DNA of 56,152 bases from Planctomycetota bacterium (GTDB lineage: Bacteria > Planctomycetota > UBA1135 > GCA-002686595). This document shows positions 37,759 through 47,700 of this stretch, in pieces; position 1 is the first letter of the stretch, and each line of letters begins with the position of its first letter. The translations under genes and the position numbers were made by a program. The notes under the pieces are model-generated. The model saw only the letters and a program-made list of their open reading frames with translations, was not told the DNA's origin and made no database searches. The stretch covers positions 1-56,152 of the forward strand of contig JAEUHY010000021.1 of assembly GCA_016795325.1 (NCBI GenBank). The letters run 5' to 3'.

Positions 37759-40353
37759 ATGCGCTCGAACCACTTGCTCGTCGTCGCCGCGGCGTTGGCC
37801 GGGGCTGTACTGGTTGTCGCGTGGTTGCTCAGCGGGTTCGACGCCCGCGCAGCGGACCCGACTTCGCGCGAGCGCGAGGCCGGTGCTCGAGCGACGGCCC
37901 AACTCGATGCACCGGCCGCACAACCTGCACCGTCGCACTCGCAGAGCGACGAGCTCGGGCGCGCGGCGGCTACGGTCACCGATACGCCGTCGGCAAGCGT
38001 CGACGACACCGCGCCGCGCGGACTCGAGGTTGCGCCCGTGCGCGGCGCGCGCCGCGAGCGCGTGCGCGAGGCGGAAGTCTGGTACTGGCCGTTGAGTTTG
38101 GCCGAGGAGCGCTCCGGAACTTCGAGCTTCGCGCGCGCCGAACACACGGGATCGATCGACGAAGGCCTGGCGCAGTTCGCGCAGCTCCTCGAGCGCGAAA
38201 CGGATGGACGCTGCTACGCGCCGCGCGGGGCGTCGGGCCGTCTCATCGCGCGCGCGAGCGGGCTGTGGGGCATGACCGAGATCAGTCGCTCGAGCGAGAC
38301 GCCGCTCTTCATCGTGCTCGAGCCCGAAGTCGAGGTCCGCGCGCGCGTTCTCGACGCCACAGGTGCTGCGGCGCCTGGCGTGCGCGTGGCGTTGCGCCAG
38401 TTCTGGAACGACGAGTCGTACTTCGACCACGGCGCGACGCTTTCCGGCGCCGACGGCGTCGCGCGGCTACGGCACTTGCGCCAGCTGGTCGGCGGCGACT
38501 GGGATTTCGATGCGCGCTACGCCGTCGCGATCGACGAGCCGCTGCTCGCCAGCGTGCACGTCGAGATCGACGTCGTGCGTCCGCCGAACGAAACGCTGGA
38601 GCTGCGGCTGCCGGCCACGGGCAGTGTGCAAGTGGAGCTCGAGGCCGCGCTGCCCGAGAGCTGGGTGGCGCTCGAAGTCTTCGACCTCGACGAGGTCCCT
38701 GACGAGGTCGAGCGAGAGCGCGACTTCGAGACCTGGCTGCCGCTCGAAGACGGCAAGGTGCGTTTCCCGTGCGTCGAAGTCGGCCGCCAAGTGCTCGTGT
38801 GGTTGCGCACGGGCGACTTCGAGGCGCCCGCCGACGACGTGTTGCGCCGGGGGCCGGGCGCCCAGGGGGAGAGCGTGGTGTTGCGTCTGCAGGCGAAGCT
38901 GCAGGGCGCGACGTTCGCGGGGCGAGCCTTGGACGAGCAAGGGGCGCCGCTCGTGGACATGGACTTCACCGCGGACCTGTACGACGTGCGGCAGAACCGG
39001 CGCGAGCACGTGCTGCGCGAGAGCGGGCGCACCGAATCGGATGGGCGCTTTGTGTTCAGCACGGCGGACGACATCACCTCGGCGACTCAGCTCGAACTCA
39101 ACCTGCGCGACGAGCGGAACGTCTCGCTGGGCGGGGCCCGCGTTTCGTTCGCTCCGGCTTCCGCGGGGGCCACCGTGGAACTCGGCGATGTGCGGCTCGT
39201 CGCGACCAGCGTGCTCGCCGCCGGGCGCGTGCTCGACGTCGCGGGCCAGCCCGTGCCGCGCGCGTGGGTCGAACTGCACGAGGCCGTGCACCGCACGCGC
39301 CGCGACGGCACTGTGCGCACGAGCTGGGAGCGGCGCTCCAGCCCGGTGATCGCCGATGACGAGGGACATTTCGTGGTGCGCGGCGAGCGCAAGGCTGCGT
39401 CGATCGGTCTGCGGGCGCGCTCGAACGGCGCGAGCAGTCCGCTGCGGGAGTTCAGCGCCGGCGCGAGCGACGTGGAACTGCGGCTCGAGCACTCGGGCGC
39501 CATTGCGGGTCGTCTGCAGTTGCCGCCGGGCTTGTCCACCGACTTCGTGTGGCTGAAGGCGGTCCGCAAGACGCCGGCGGTCGGCGACTTGGCGCCGCAG
39601 CGCGACCAGTGGGCGCGGCTCGACACCGCCGGGGAATTCGTGGCGCGTGGGCTGGCGCTCGGCGCCTACGACATTCGAGTCTTGACGTCGGGCGGCGAGC
39701 GGGAGATCGCCGCCGTGGAGAACGTGCAGGTCGTCGCCAGCGCCGAAACGCGCGATCCGCGGCTGGATCCGCTCGATCTGAGCGGTCTGGAGTTCCGGAC
39801 CGTCACGGTTTTCGCGCCGAACGGAAAGCCGCTGTCCGATGGAATGGCGTTGACGGAGCGCAACGGCGGGGAGGACTCGGAGTCGCACTGGATCAGCCAG
39901 GGCAAGTTGCTCGTGGGGCTCAACGATCCCACGCTGTGGATCGTGGCCGACGGGTGCATGATCGAACGCTTCGAGCCGGCGTCGGGAATCGATGTGATCA
40001 AACTGCGGCCGGCGGCCAACGTGCGTGTGCAACTGCAGGGGCCGTTGGCGCCGCCGCCCGAGCCCTACGCGTTGTACGCGTGGATCTCCGGTCGCGCGGA
40101 GCCGGGTTTCCTCGCCGAGGAGCATGCCGACTGGCTCGAGCTCGACGGCGCGCAGATCCAAGGTGCGGTCCGGCGACCAGGCGCCGTCACGCTGCGGCTT
40201 CAGTTGAACAAGGGTGAAGAGTCCGTCGCCGAGTGCGAAGTGACCGACGTCGGACCGATCGTCGACACCGATCGACTGCAGACCTTCGAGCTGTCGACCG
40301 CGCCGGCGGAGTTCCTCGAGGCGCTGACGAAGGCGCGCGAAGAGCAGCGCTGA
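37759..40353 (+). CDS. Large membrane-anchored carboxypeptidase-regulatory-like repeat protein, relative of the previous gene
   Basis: A protein of 864 residues. The ATG at MRSNHLLVVAAAL is chosen; the frame extends upstream inside the previous gene without protein character. Residues 5-25 form a membrane anchor, followed by a low-complexity linker. Beta-sandwich units include EVRARVLDATGAAAPGVRVA, ATFAGRALDEQGAPLVDMDF, LAAGRVLDVAGQPVPRAWVE and a GAIAGRLQLPPGL segment like GAIAGRVELDASL of its neighbour. The shared signature TRDPRLDPLDL occurs about 190 residues from the C-terminus. No catalytic motif. Probably an extracytoplasmic surface or scaffold protein that arose by an old duplication. 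Confidence 0.75.
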   Translation: MRSNHLLVVAAALAGAVLVVAWLLSGFDARAADPTSREREAGARATAQLDAPAAQPAPSHSQSDELGRAAATVTDTPSASVDDTAPRGLEVAPVRGARRERVREAEVWYWPLSLAEERSGTSSFARAEHTGSIDEGLAQFAQLLERETDGRCYAPRGASGRLIARASGLWGMTEISRSSETPLFIVLEPEVEVRARVLDATGAAAPGVRVALRQFWNDESYFDHGATLSGADGVARLRHLRQLVGGDWDFDARYAVAIDEPLLASVHVEIDVVRPPNETLELRLPATGSVQVELEAALPESWVALEVFDLDEVPDEVERERDFETWLPLEDGKVRFPCVEVGRQVLVWLRTGDFEAPADDVLRRGPGAQGESVVLRLQAKLQGATFAGRALDEQGAPLVDMDFTADLYDVRQNRREHVLRESGRTESDGRFVFSTADDITSATQLELNLRDERNVSLGGARVSFAPASAGATVELGDVRLVATSVLAAGRVLDVAGQPVPRAWVELHEAVHRTRRDGTVRTSWERRSSPVIADDEGHFVVRGERKAASIGLRARSNGASSPLREFSAGASDVELRLEHSGAIAGRLQLPPGLSTDFVWLKAVRKTPAVGDLAPQRDQWARLDTAGEFVARGLALGAYDIRVLTSGGEREIAAVENVQVVASAETRDPRLDPLDLSGLEFRTVTVFAPNGKPLSDGMALTERNGGEDSESHWISQGKLLVGLNDPTLWIVADGCMIERFEPASGIDVIKLRPAANVRVQLQGPLAPPPEPYALYAWISGRAEPGFLAEEHADWLELDGAQIQGAVRRPGAVTLRLQLNKGEESVAECEVTDVGPIVDTDRLQTFELSTAPAEFLEALTKAREEQR

Positions 40354-40535
40354 GCGAGCGCTCTCGAATTCGGCGCTCACAGGCCCAGCGCACGTCACGT
40401 AAGCCCCGAGCCGCTCGTGCGTCGGAGCGCGGGGCGCTGCGGATTCGCCTGATGGAACGGGACGCGGCGAGCGCGAGCTCGTCGTGAATCCGCTGCGCCT
40501 CTCGGCCGGCGCGCGAGCGGCGCTAACGTAGCGGG

Positions 40536-41975
40536 ATGGGGCGCGCAGAACAGCTCAGGCACTTCAGCTCGGGAATCGTCGCCGTGCTGCTCGCCGCGTG
40601 TGCGACGCAGACGCCGCGCTCAGCGCAGCGCCCGCCGAACATCGTGTTGATCGTCGCCGACGATCTCGGCTGGGGGGAGTTGGGCTGCTACGGGCAGCGC
40701 AGGATCCGCACGCCGCACCTCGATCAACTCGCGAGCGAAGGGCTGCGTTTCACGCAGTTTTATGCCGGTGCGCCCGTGTGCGCGCCGTCGCGCTGCACGC
40801 TGCTCACCGGCAAGCACAACGGACACGGCGCCGTGCGCGACAACGCCGAGGTTCAGCCGGAAGGCCAGATGGCCTTGCCCGCGGACGAGGTGACCTTCGC
40901 CGAGGTGTTGCGAGCGCGGGGTTATCGCACCGGCGCGTTCGGCAAGTGGGGGCTCGGCGCGCCGGGCAGCGAGGGCGCGCCGAACGCGCAGGGTTTCGAC
41001 GAGTTCTTCGGCTACCTGTGCCAGCGCGAGGCGCACAACTTCTATCCCGATCACCTGTGGCGCAACGGCGAGCGTGTCGAGCTCGAAGGCAACACGCGCG
41101 GCTTGAGCGGCGCGTCGTACTCGCACGACCTCATCGCCGACGCCGCGCTCGATTTTCTGCGCGCAAACGCGGAGCGTCCGTTCCTGCTCTACGTGCCGTT
41201 CACGATCCCGCACCTCGCTCTGCAAGTTCCCGAGGACTCGCTCGACGACTACCGCGGCCTGTGGGACGACCCGCCGTACGACGGAAAGAAGGGCTACTTG
41301 CCGCATCCGACGCCGCGCGCGGCCTACGCGGCGATGGTGACGCGCTTGGACCGCGACGTCGGACGGCTCGTCGCGCTCGTCGACGAACTCGGCCTGCGCG
41401 ACGACACGCTGATCCTGTTCACCAGCGACAACGGTCCGACCTACGACCGGCTCGGCGGGTCCGATTCGGAGTTCTTCGCGAGCGCCGGCGGCCTGCGCGG
41501 ATTCAAGGGCAGCGTGTACGAAGGCGGCTTGCGCGTGCCGCTCATCGCGCGTGGCTTCGGCGTCGCGTCGCGCGGCGACGTGAGCGACGAGGTCGGCGCG
41601 TTCTGGGACCTCTTCCCGACGATGTGTGAGCTCAGCGGCGCCGCGTTGCCAGCGGTGCTCGACGGTCGCTCGTTGAAGTCGGTGCTGCGCGGCGAGTTCG
41701 TCGGTCTCGCCCCGACGTTGTACTGGGAGCTGCCGTCCTACGCGGGCGGGCAACAGGCCGTGCGCCACGGCGACTGGAAGGCCGTGCGGCGCGAGACGAA
41801 GAAGGGCGGCGCGCCGCTCGAGCTGTACGACCTCGCTCGCGACCCCGGCGAGACGCGCGACTTGGCGGGGGAGCGGCCCGAGCTCGCCGCGGAGCTGGCG
41901 CGGGTGATGGAGCGCGAGCACACGCCGCACCCGCGATTCGCGCTGTTTCCGAGCGAAGCCGCGAAACGGCAGTGA
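40536..41975 (+). CDS. Arylsulfatase-type sulfatase lipoprotein (S1 family)
   Basis: A protein of 479 residues that hydrolyses a sulfate ester, probably on a polysaccharide, outside the cytoplasm. The lipobox LLAAC puts the lipidated Cys near 22. Catalytic features are VLIVADDLGWGELGCYG (Ca ligands), the formylglycine site CAPSRCTLLTGKHNGHG (CxPSR intact, Cys modified by a formylglycine-generating enzyme), FGKWGLG, and LFTSDNGP. The C-terminal subdomain contains AVRHGDWKAVR and ELYDLARDPGETRDLA, typical of S1 sulfatases. Complete length for the family. The stop codon is immediately followed by the 99-bp palindrome. Unlike the enzyme at 42-2183, it keeps the sulfatase Cys. Confidence 0.94.
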   Translation: MGRAEQLRHFSSGIVAVLLAACATQTPRSAQRPPNIVLIVADDLGWGELGCYGQRRIRTPHLDQLASEGLRFTQFYAGAPVCAPSRCTLLTGKHNGHGAVRDNAEVQPEGQMALPADEVTFAEVLRARGYRTGAFGKWGLGAPGSEGAPNAQGFDEFFGYLCQREAHNFYPDHLWRNGERVELEGNTRGLSGASYSHDLIADAALDFLRANAERPFLLYVPFTIPHLALQVPEDSLDDYRGLWDDPPYDGKKGYLPHPTPRAAYAAMVTRLDRDVGRLVALVDELGLRDDTLILFTSDNGPTYDRLGGSDSEFFASAGGLRGFKGSVYEGGLRVPLIARGFGVASRGDVSDEVGAFWDLFPTMCELSGAALPAVLDGRSLKSVLRGEFVGLAPTLYWELPSYAGGQQAVRHGDWKAVRRETKKGGAPLELYDLARDPGETRDLAGERPELAAELARVMEREHTPHPRFALFPSEAAKRQ

Positions 41976-42074
41976 CCTCGATCGTACGGTGCCAGAGCAA
42001 TTTGTCTCACGCCTCCGGTGCGCGTCGCGCACCGGAGGCGTGAGACAAATTGCTCTGGCACCGTACGATCGAGG
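41976..42074. repeat. 99-bp perfect palindrome, copy 1
   Basis: Two 47-base arms pair at all 47 positions around a five-base loop (CGTCG). The left arm starts one base after the sulfatase stop codon. The core GAGCAATTTGTCTCACGCC is shared with the copies at 44608 and at the window start. A GATCGGAGTCG tail follows the right arm here and at 44608. Possible roles are a bidirectional terminator, mRNA stabilisation, a protein-binding cruciform or a mobile REP-like element. No T-tract follows. Confidence 0.95.
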
Positions 42075-42241
42075 CGATCCGATCGGAGTCGCGTGACCTT
42101 GGGCGCCTGAGCAATCTAGTCATCTCGCGAACGTGCAGCGGGCGGCTGCTGTTCCCCGGCGCGGCCCCGTTCGCGCCGCGCGGCCCCGGCGCCTGTCGCG
42201 TTCGACGCGCCGCTCGAGGCCGCAATTTCCAAGGCACGTCC

Positions 42242-43384
42242 ATGCACACCAAGCTCAAGTCACTCGTCGCCACGCTCGCGCTCGCGAGCTTCGCCGCTCC
42301 CGCAACCGCGCAGCTGATCGTCGGCGCCGAGTCGAACAACTCGCTCGACGCGGTGTGGCGCATCGATGTCGCCAGCGGCGAGCGAGCGCTGCTCTTCTAC
42401 GGCGGTTCGAGCGCACTCGCGGTCGACGACGCCGGTGGGCGCATCTTCTCCGCCAACTTCGCGCAGCTGTCCCAGTGGAACTACGGCGGCGGCCCGAGCG
42501 CCACCGTGCTGGGCAACCTCAAGTACGCCAGCGGCGCGTTGTTCCGGCCCGCGGGCCTCGCCTACGGCGGCGGACGCCTGTTCGCGACCGTAGAGGACCT
42601 CTTCTGCACGGGCTGGCTGTTCGAAATCGACCTGACCACGCTGGTCGCTACGCCGTTGCCGACCACCGTCTGCCTGAGTTGGGTCGAAGCGCTGAGTTTC
42701 GAGCCGAGCACCGGCGAGTTCGTGCTGCAGAACGACACGGACCGGCTCTACCGCATGGACATCCTCGGCGGCGGAGCGCCGCAGCTCATGGGGTCCATCG
42801 GATTCGGACTCGACGGCGGCGCGCTGGGCACGAACGGCGCCTACTACGTGATGTACGACCAGGGCGGCACTTCGATCGAAGAACTCGATCTCGCCACGCT
42901 CGGCGCCACGGGGAACAAGTACTGGGCGCCGTTCTACGGGACGGGGGACAACGCGGGCGCCGACTGGGCGCCGAGCTTGGTCGTGCCGCCGGGGCCGCGC
43001 GTGTACTGCGAGCCAACGCTGGTGGGTTCGCCGCCCAGGCCGACCTACACCGGCTTGCCCAGCGCGAGCGCCGGCAGCGGCTTCACCATCACGCACGCGC
43101 CGATTGCGAGCTCCTCCCGCGTTCAGCCGCACATCTCACTCGTCGGTCCCGCGCAGGCGCCGTTCCTGACCGGCAAGCGCTGCCTCAAGCTCCCCGTCTT
43201 GCGTCTTCCGCACGCGTTCGTCACGAGCAGCGTCCACAGCTTCGACTTCAACGCCTACATCGCCAGCGGCGTGAATCCTGCGCTCGTCGCCGGGCAGTCG
43301 GTCTGGTTCCAGATCGTGGAGATTCGCCCGGCGCTGGATGCCACGACCCTCGGCCCGGGCGTGAGCTTCACGATCCTGCCGTAG
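42242..43384 (+). CDS. Secreted beta-propeller-like protein with planctomycete C-terminal domain, first of a tandem pair
   Basis: A protein of 380 residues with signal peptide (LVATLALASFAAPATA-Q). The N-terminal 260 residues show repeated beta motifs (ERALLFYGGSSALAVDDAGG, SATVLGNLKYASGALFRPAG, LYRMDILGGGAPQLMGSIG) like WD/NHL-type propeller proteins. The C-terminal 120 residues, from VYCEPTLVG through SAGSGFTITHAP to GPGVSFTILP, form a domain common at the ends of planctomycete secreted proteins. No catalytic residues recognised. The next gene encodes a close paralog 51 bases downstream. The upstream gap contains the palindrome and an AAGG-containing leader before the ATG. Confidence 0.8.
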   Translation: MHTKLKSLVATLALASFAAPATAQLIVGAESNNSLDAVWRIDVASGERALLFYGGSSALAVDDAGGRIFSANFAQLSQWNYGGGPSATVLGNLKYASGALFRPAGLAYGGGRLFATVEDLFCTGWLFEIDLTTLVATPLPTTVCLSWVEALSFEPSTGEFVLQNDTDRLYRMDILGGGAPQLMGSIGFGLDGGALGTNGAYYVMYDQGGTSIEELDLATLGATGNKYWAPFYGTGDNAGADWAPSLVVPPGPRVYCEPTLVGSPPRPTYTGLPSASAGSGFTITHAPIASSSRVQPHISLVGPAQAPFLTGKRCLKLPVLRLPHAFVTSSVHSFDFNAYIASGVNPALVAGQSVWFQIVEIRPALDATTLGPGVSFTILP

Positions 43385-43435
43385 TTCCGGGCTCAAACCG
43401 CGCCGCTCGCCGCCGCAACTTCCTCGGGCGATCCC

Positions 43436-44605
43436 ATGCACGCACAACTCGAGTCCCTCTTCGTCTCACTCGCCTTGGCGAACCTCGCCGCTCCCGCCTC
43501 CGCGCAGCTGATCGTCGGCGCGGAGTCGAACTACGCGCTCGACGCCGTCTGGCGCATCGACGTCACCACCGGCGAGCGAGCGCTGCTCTTCTACGGCGGC
43601 GCGAGTGCGATCGCGGTCGACGACGCGGGAGGCCGCATCTTCACGGCGAACATCGGACAGCTCTCCGTGTGGAACTACGGCGGCGGCCCGAGTGCGACCG
43701 TGCTGGGCAACCTCACCGACCCCAGCGGTCTGCCCTTTCAGCCCTCGGGCATGGCCTTCGGCGCCGGTCGTTTGGTCGCGACGAGGGAGGACTTCCCCTG
43801 CAGCGGATGGCTCTTCGAAATCGACTTGACCACGCTGGTCGCGCTGCCGCTGCCGACCCCGCTCACCTGCATCAGCTCCAAGGCGCTCAGCTTCGAGCCG
43901 AGCACGGGGCAGTTCGTGATGCAGGGCGCCACCGGCGGGCTCCTCCGCATGGACATCTTCGGTGGCGGCGCGATCCAGCAGATCGGGACCATCGGTTATC
44001 CGCCGGACGGCGGAGCACTGGGGGATGCAGGGGCGTACTACGTCGTGCATGACCGAGGGCTGTGGCCGATCGCGAAGTTCGACCTCGCAACCAATAGCTA
44101 CACGCAAACCACCTACTGGGCCCCGTACTACGGGACCGGCCAGAACGCGGGAGCCGACTGGGCGCCGAGCCTCGTCTTGCCGCCGGGCCCGCGGGTGTAC
44201 TGCGAACCGAGGCTGCCTGGCGTACCCGAACCGCTTCGGCCGACCTACACCGGCACGCCCAGCGCTAGCGCCGGCAGCGGCTTCACGATCACGCACGCGC
44301 CGTTGTCGGACGTCAACTCCCGCGTTCAGCCGCACATCTCGCTCGTCGGCCCCGCGCAGGTACCGTTCCACACTGGACAGCGTTGTCTAAGGCTCCCGGT
44401 GCTGCGGCTTCCGCATCAAGTCGTGGCGAACGGTGTCCACAGCTTCGACTTCAACGCGTACCTCGCCAGCGGCGCGAATCCCGCTCTCGTGGCCGGGCAG
44501 ACCGTCTGGTATCAGGTCATCGAGGTACCAGGCCCGTACATCGGGACGCCGCCTCTGAGCCTGATCAATCTCGGGCCCGGGGTGAGCTTCACGATCCTGC
44601 CGTAG
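43436..44605 (+). CDS. Secreted beta-propeller-like protein, second of a tandem pair
   Basis: A protein of 389 residues with signal peptide (LFVSLALANLAAPASA-Q). It matches the previous protein almost throughout: QLIVGAESNYALDAVWRIDV, ERALLFYGGASAIAVDDAGG, GYPPDGGALGDAGAYYVVHD and the C-terminal SAGSGFTITHAP to GPGVSFTILP. The noncoding leaders before the two ATGs are also alike (CGCTCG-CCGCAA-TTCC), so the duplication included upstream sequence. Function unknown, secreted. The stop lies two bases before palindrome copy 2. Confidence 0.8.
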   Translation: MHAQLESLFVSLALANLAAPASAQLIVGAESNYALDAVWRIDVTTGERALLFYGGASAIAVDDAGGRIFTANIGQLSVWNYGGGPSATVLGNLTDPSGLPFQPSGMAFGAGRLVATREDFPCSGWLFEIDLTTLVALPLPTPLTCISSKALSFEPSTGQFVMQGATGGLLRMDIFGGGAIQQIGTIGYPPDGGALGDAGAYYVVHDRGLWPIAKFDLATNSYTQTTYWAPYYGTGQNAGADWAPSLVLPPGPRVYCEPRLPGVPEPLRPTYTGTPSASAGSGFTITHAPLSDVNSRVQPHISLVGPAQVPFHTGQRCLRLPVLRLPHQVVANGVHSFDFNAYLASGANPALVAGQTVWYQVIEVPGPYIGTPPLSLINLGPGVSFTILP

Positions 44606-44607
44606 TC

Positions 44608-44706
44608 CCGCGATCGTACGGTGCCAGAGCAATTTGTCTCACGCCTCCGGCGCGCCGCGTGCGCCGGAGGCGTGAGACAAATTGCTCGGGCACCGAACGA
44701 TCGCGG
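44608..44706. repeat. 99-bp near-perfect palindrome, copy 2
   Basis: The two 47-base arms pair at 44 of 47 positions, plus one G-T wobble, around a five-base loop. Compared with copy 1, at least two base pairs differ on both arms in a compensating way: the third pair from the end is G-C here and T-A in copy 1, and the pair inside CCTCCGG-N-GCG is C-G here and T-A in copy 1. The arms begin two bases after the plus-strand stop. On the minus strand, the helicase frame reads into this repeat and stops inside it. Confidence 0.95.
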
Positions 44707-47700
44707 CCAGCGGATCGGAGTCGTGCAACTTGACGCTCGACTCGGCTTCGTTCGGCGCCGCGCGCAGCTGCGACACCGCTTCGGGCAAGGCGAACTGCTC
44801 GCCCGAAAAGCGTGTCACGAAGCGGCCGCCGCGGACTTCGCCGCGCAGCTCCATGAGGCGCAGCGCGCGAGCGAGTTCGCGCCACGGCGTCGGAAAACGC
44901 TCGCGTTCGAGTACGGCGCGGAACACGACCCCGTAGCGCCGCAGCAGCACGCGCGCGAGCGGCTCGGCGTCGCTGGGGGGTGCGCTGGAGGGCGAAACGG
45001 CGCTCCAGCGTCCTGATGCGAGCTCGGTGTCGCGGCGGCGGTGCGTGGGGCGCAGCAGATGGCGCACGGACGCGAAGCTGTCGGCTGTCACCAGGCCGAG
45101 CGCGATGAGTTCGCCCAAGCCGCGCTCGAGATCCGCGGGCAGCATGCGCGTCGCGCGCACCAGTTCGTCGAGGAAGCTCGCGCCGCGTTCGCGCAACTGC
45201 GCCTGCGCCGCGCGCGCGGGCCACGACGGCTCGAGCGATTCGTCGCGCTGCGCGAGCGCATTCCACAGCTCGGCCTCGTCGCGCGGGAAGAACGCGATCG
45301 GCGTCGCGCGCAGCGCCGAGCGGCCCGCGCCCCACAAACGCCGCCAAGTGATGCGGCCCGAGTTCCCGAGTTGATCGAGCCACTCCGCGCGGAACTTCAC
45401 GACGCGCGCCGGCAAGATGTGCTTCTCCCAGGCCGCGAGCGGCGCTTCGACGCCCGCGAGTTGGCGCAGCGCCTCGAGCACGCCGGCGGGGCCCTCGAGC
45501 GAAGTTCCGGGCGCGACGTGCTGCCAGCGCTCGAGAAAACGCGCGTGTTGCGCCGGACTGACCGCCGCGATCGCCCGCCGCAGCGCATCGAGCGTGTAGT
45601 TCTGCACGCGCGCGAGCAGCCGGCGCTCGCACCAACCGCTGCGGCCTTCGAACTGCACGCGCAGCACTGCGCCGCGCGCTTCGAGCTGGCGCAGCAGGCC
45701 TTCGTCGGCGTCGGCGTGGTCGTCGTGGATGGGCCCGAGCGCCTCGAGCCGGCCGAGCAGCACCGTCAGCGGCTCGCGCGAAGCCTCCACGGCGCGCCAG
45801 CGTCCGCTCTCGTGCTCGACTCTTCCCTGCGCCGCTAATTCGCCGAGCCACGCGCTCCACGGACGCGCTTCGTCGTCGGTGACGTAGCCGATCCACTGCA
45901 GCGCCTCGTGGAGTTCCTCCGCGTCGCGCGGATCGGGCCAAGCCTCCTCGCGCACCCGTGCGATCGCCGCCGGATCGAGCTGCCCGAGTTCCACCGCGCG
46001 GCGCGGATCGAGCGTGCGTCGCTGGCGCACGGCCTGCGTGCGGCGCTCCTCGAGCGGTGCGTCGTCGAGGAATCCGTACGGTTTGACGGCGAGCACCGAA
46101 CGCGCGAACGGCGAGGGACTCGCCGCATCGACGCACACGTGCGCGATCGAGCCGTCGCGCAGCCCGCGCACGAGCGCGACGAAACCGTCGACGTCGAGCG
46201 CGTGGTGCAGGCAGTCGTCGAGCGTCTGCGCGACCAGCGGATGCTCGCGCGGAATCGGCAGGTCGCCCGGCGGCAGGTTCTCGCCGCAGGCCACGACATC
46301 GGGGAACGCGCCGGCCAGCAGGTCGTCGGCCTGCATGCGCAGGAGCGGCGCGGGCTTGCGTTTGCCGGAGCGGAAGCGCTCGACGCACAACGAACGCGCG
46401 GCGTTCCAGCGCCAGCGCGCTTCGAACAGCGGCGACGCGAGCAGCGCCTGCTCGAGCACTGCGCTCGCGGTGCGTTCGTGGAGGAACTGGACCACGGTTT
46501 CGAGCTCGAAGCTGTGCTGCGGGCCGAGCGCGAGCGTGAGCGCGTCTTCGTTGGCGGCGGCCTGCAATTCGAAGCCGAAATGCCGGCAGAAGCGCTTGCG
46601 CAGCGCGAGTCCGAAGGCGCGGTTGATGCTGGCGCCGAAGGGCGCGTGCAGCACCAGCTGCATGCCGCCAGAGTCGTCGAAGAAACGCTCGAGCACCACG
46701 CAACGCAGCGTCGGCATTGCTCCGAGAGCGGCGACGCCCTCTTCGAGGTAGCGCGCGAGCTCGTCGGCCGCTTGTGCGTCGATACCGCACTCGCGCTCGA
46801 GCCACGCGCGCTCGCGGCCGTGCTCGCGCACGCGCGAGACCTCGGCCGAAAGTTCCGCGCTGCGCGACGGCGCCTCGCCGAACCAGAACGGCATCGACGG
46901 CGGCGCACCCTGCGCGTCCGCGACGCGCAGCGCGCCCGCTTCGACCTTGAGGATGCGCCACGACGTCGCGCCGAGCTGGAACACGTCGCCCGTCGTCGAC
47001 TCGATCGCGAAATCCTCGTCGACGGCGCCGACGAACACGCCTTCGGGCTCGGCGAGCACGCGGTACTGCGTCGAGTCGGGGATCGCGCCGCCGCAGGTGA
47101 TCGCGGTCAGGCGCGCGCGGCGTGTGCCGCGCAGCACGCCGTTGACGCCGTCGCGGTGCAGCAGCGCGCTGCGGCCCTGCGTGTGCAGTCCGACCGCCGC
47201 GTCGAAACGCTCGCGGGTCAGCGCGTGGTAGGGCCAGGCGCGCGTGAACGAAGCGAACAGCTCATCCTCGCTCCAACTGCGCGAAGCGCACTCCGCCACG
47301 ATCTGTTGCGCGAGGATGTCGAGCGGCGAACGCGGCTGCGGCGTGCGGTCGAGCGCGCCGCGGCGCACGGCGCCCGCGATGGCGGCCGCTTCGACGAGCT
47401 CGTCGCGCGTCAGCGGGAACAACACGCCGACCGGCGTGCGGCCAACGCCGTGGCCCGAGCGGCCGATGCGCTGCAGCAGCGCGGCGATGGTGCGCGGCAC
47501 GCCGAGCTGCACCACGAGCTCGACCTCGCCGATGTCGATGCCCAACTCGAGGGAAGCGGTCGCGACCAGCAGCTTGAGCTCGCCGCGCTTGAGGCGCTGT
47601 TCCGCGTCGAGGCGTCGTTCGCGCGACAAACTCGAGTGGTGGCAGCCGACTTGGTCGGCGCCCAGTCGCTGGGCCAGCGCGGCCGCCGTGCGCTCGGCCA

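Noticed and set aside
40403..40435. GCCCC...GGGGC hairpin after the large anchored-protein gene as a terminator
   Set aside because: The stem is broken by a bulge, sits 50 bases past the stop, and no T-tract follows; too weak to list.
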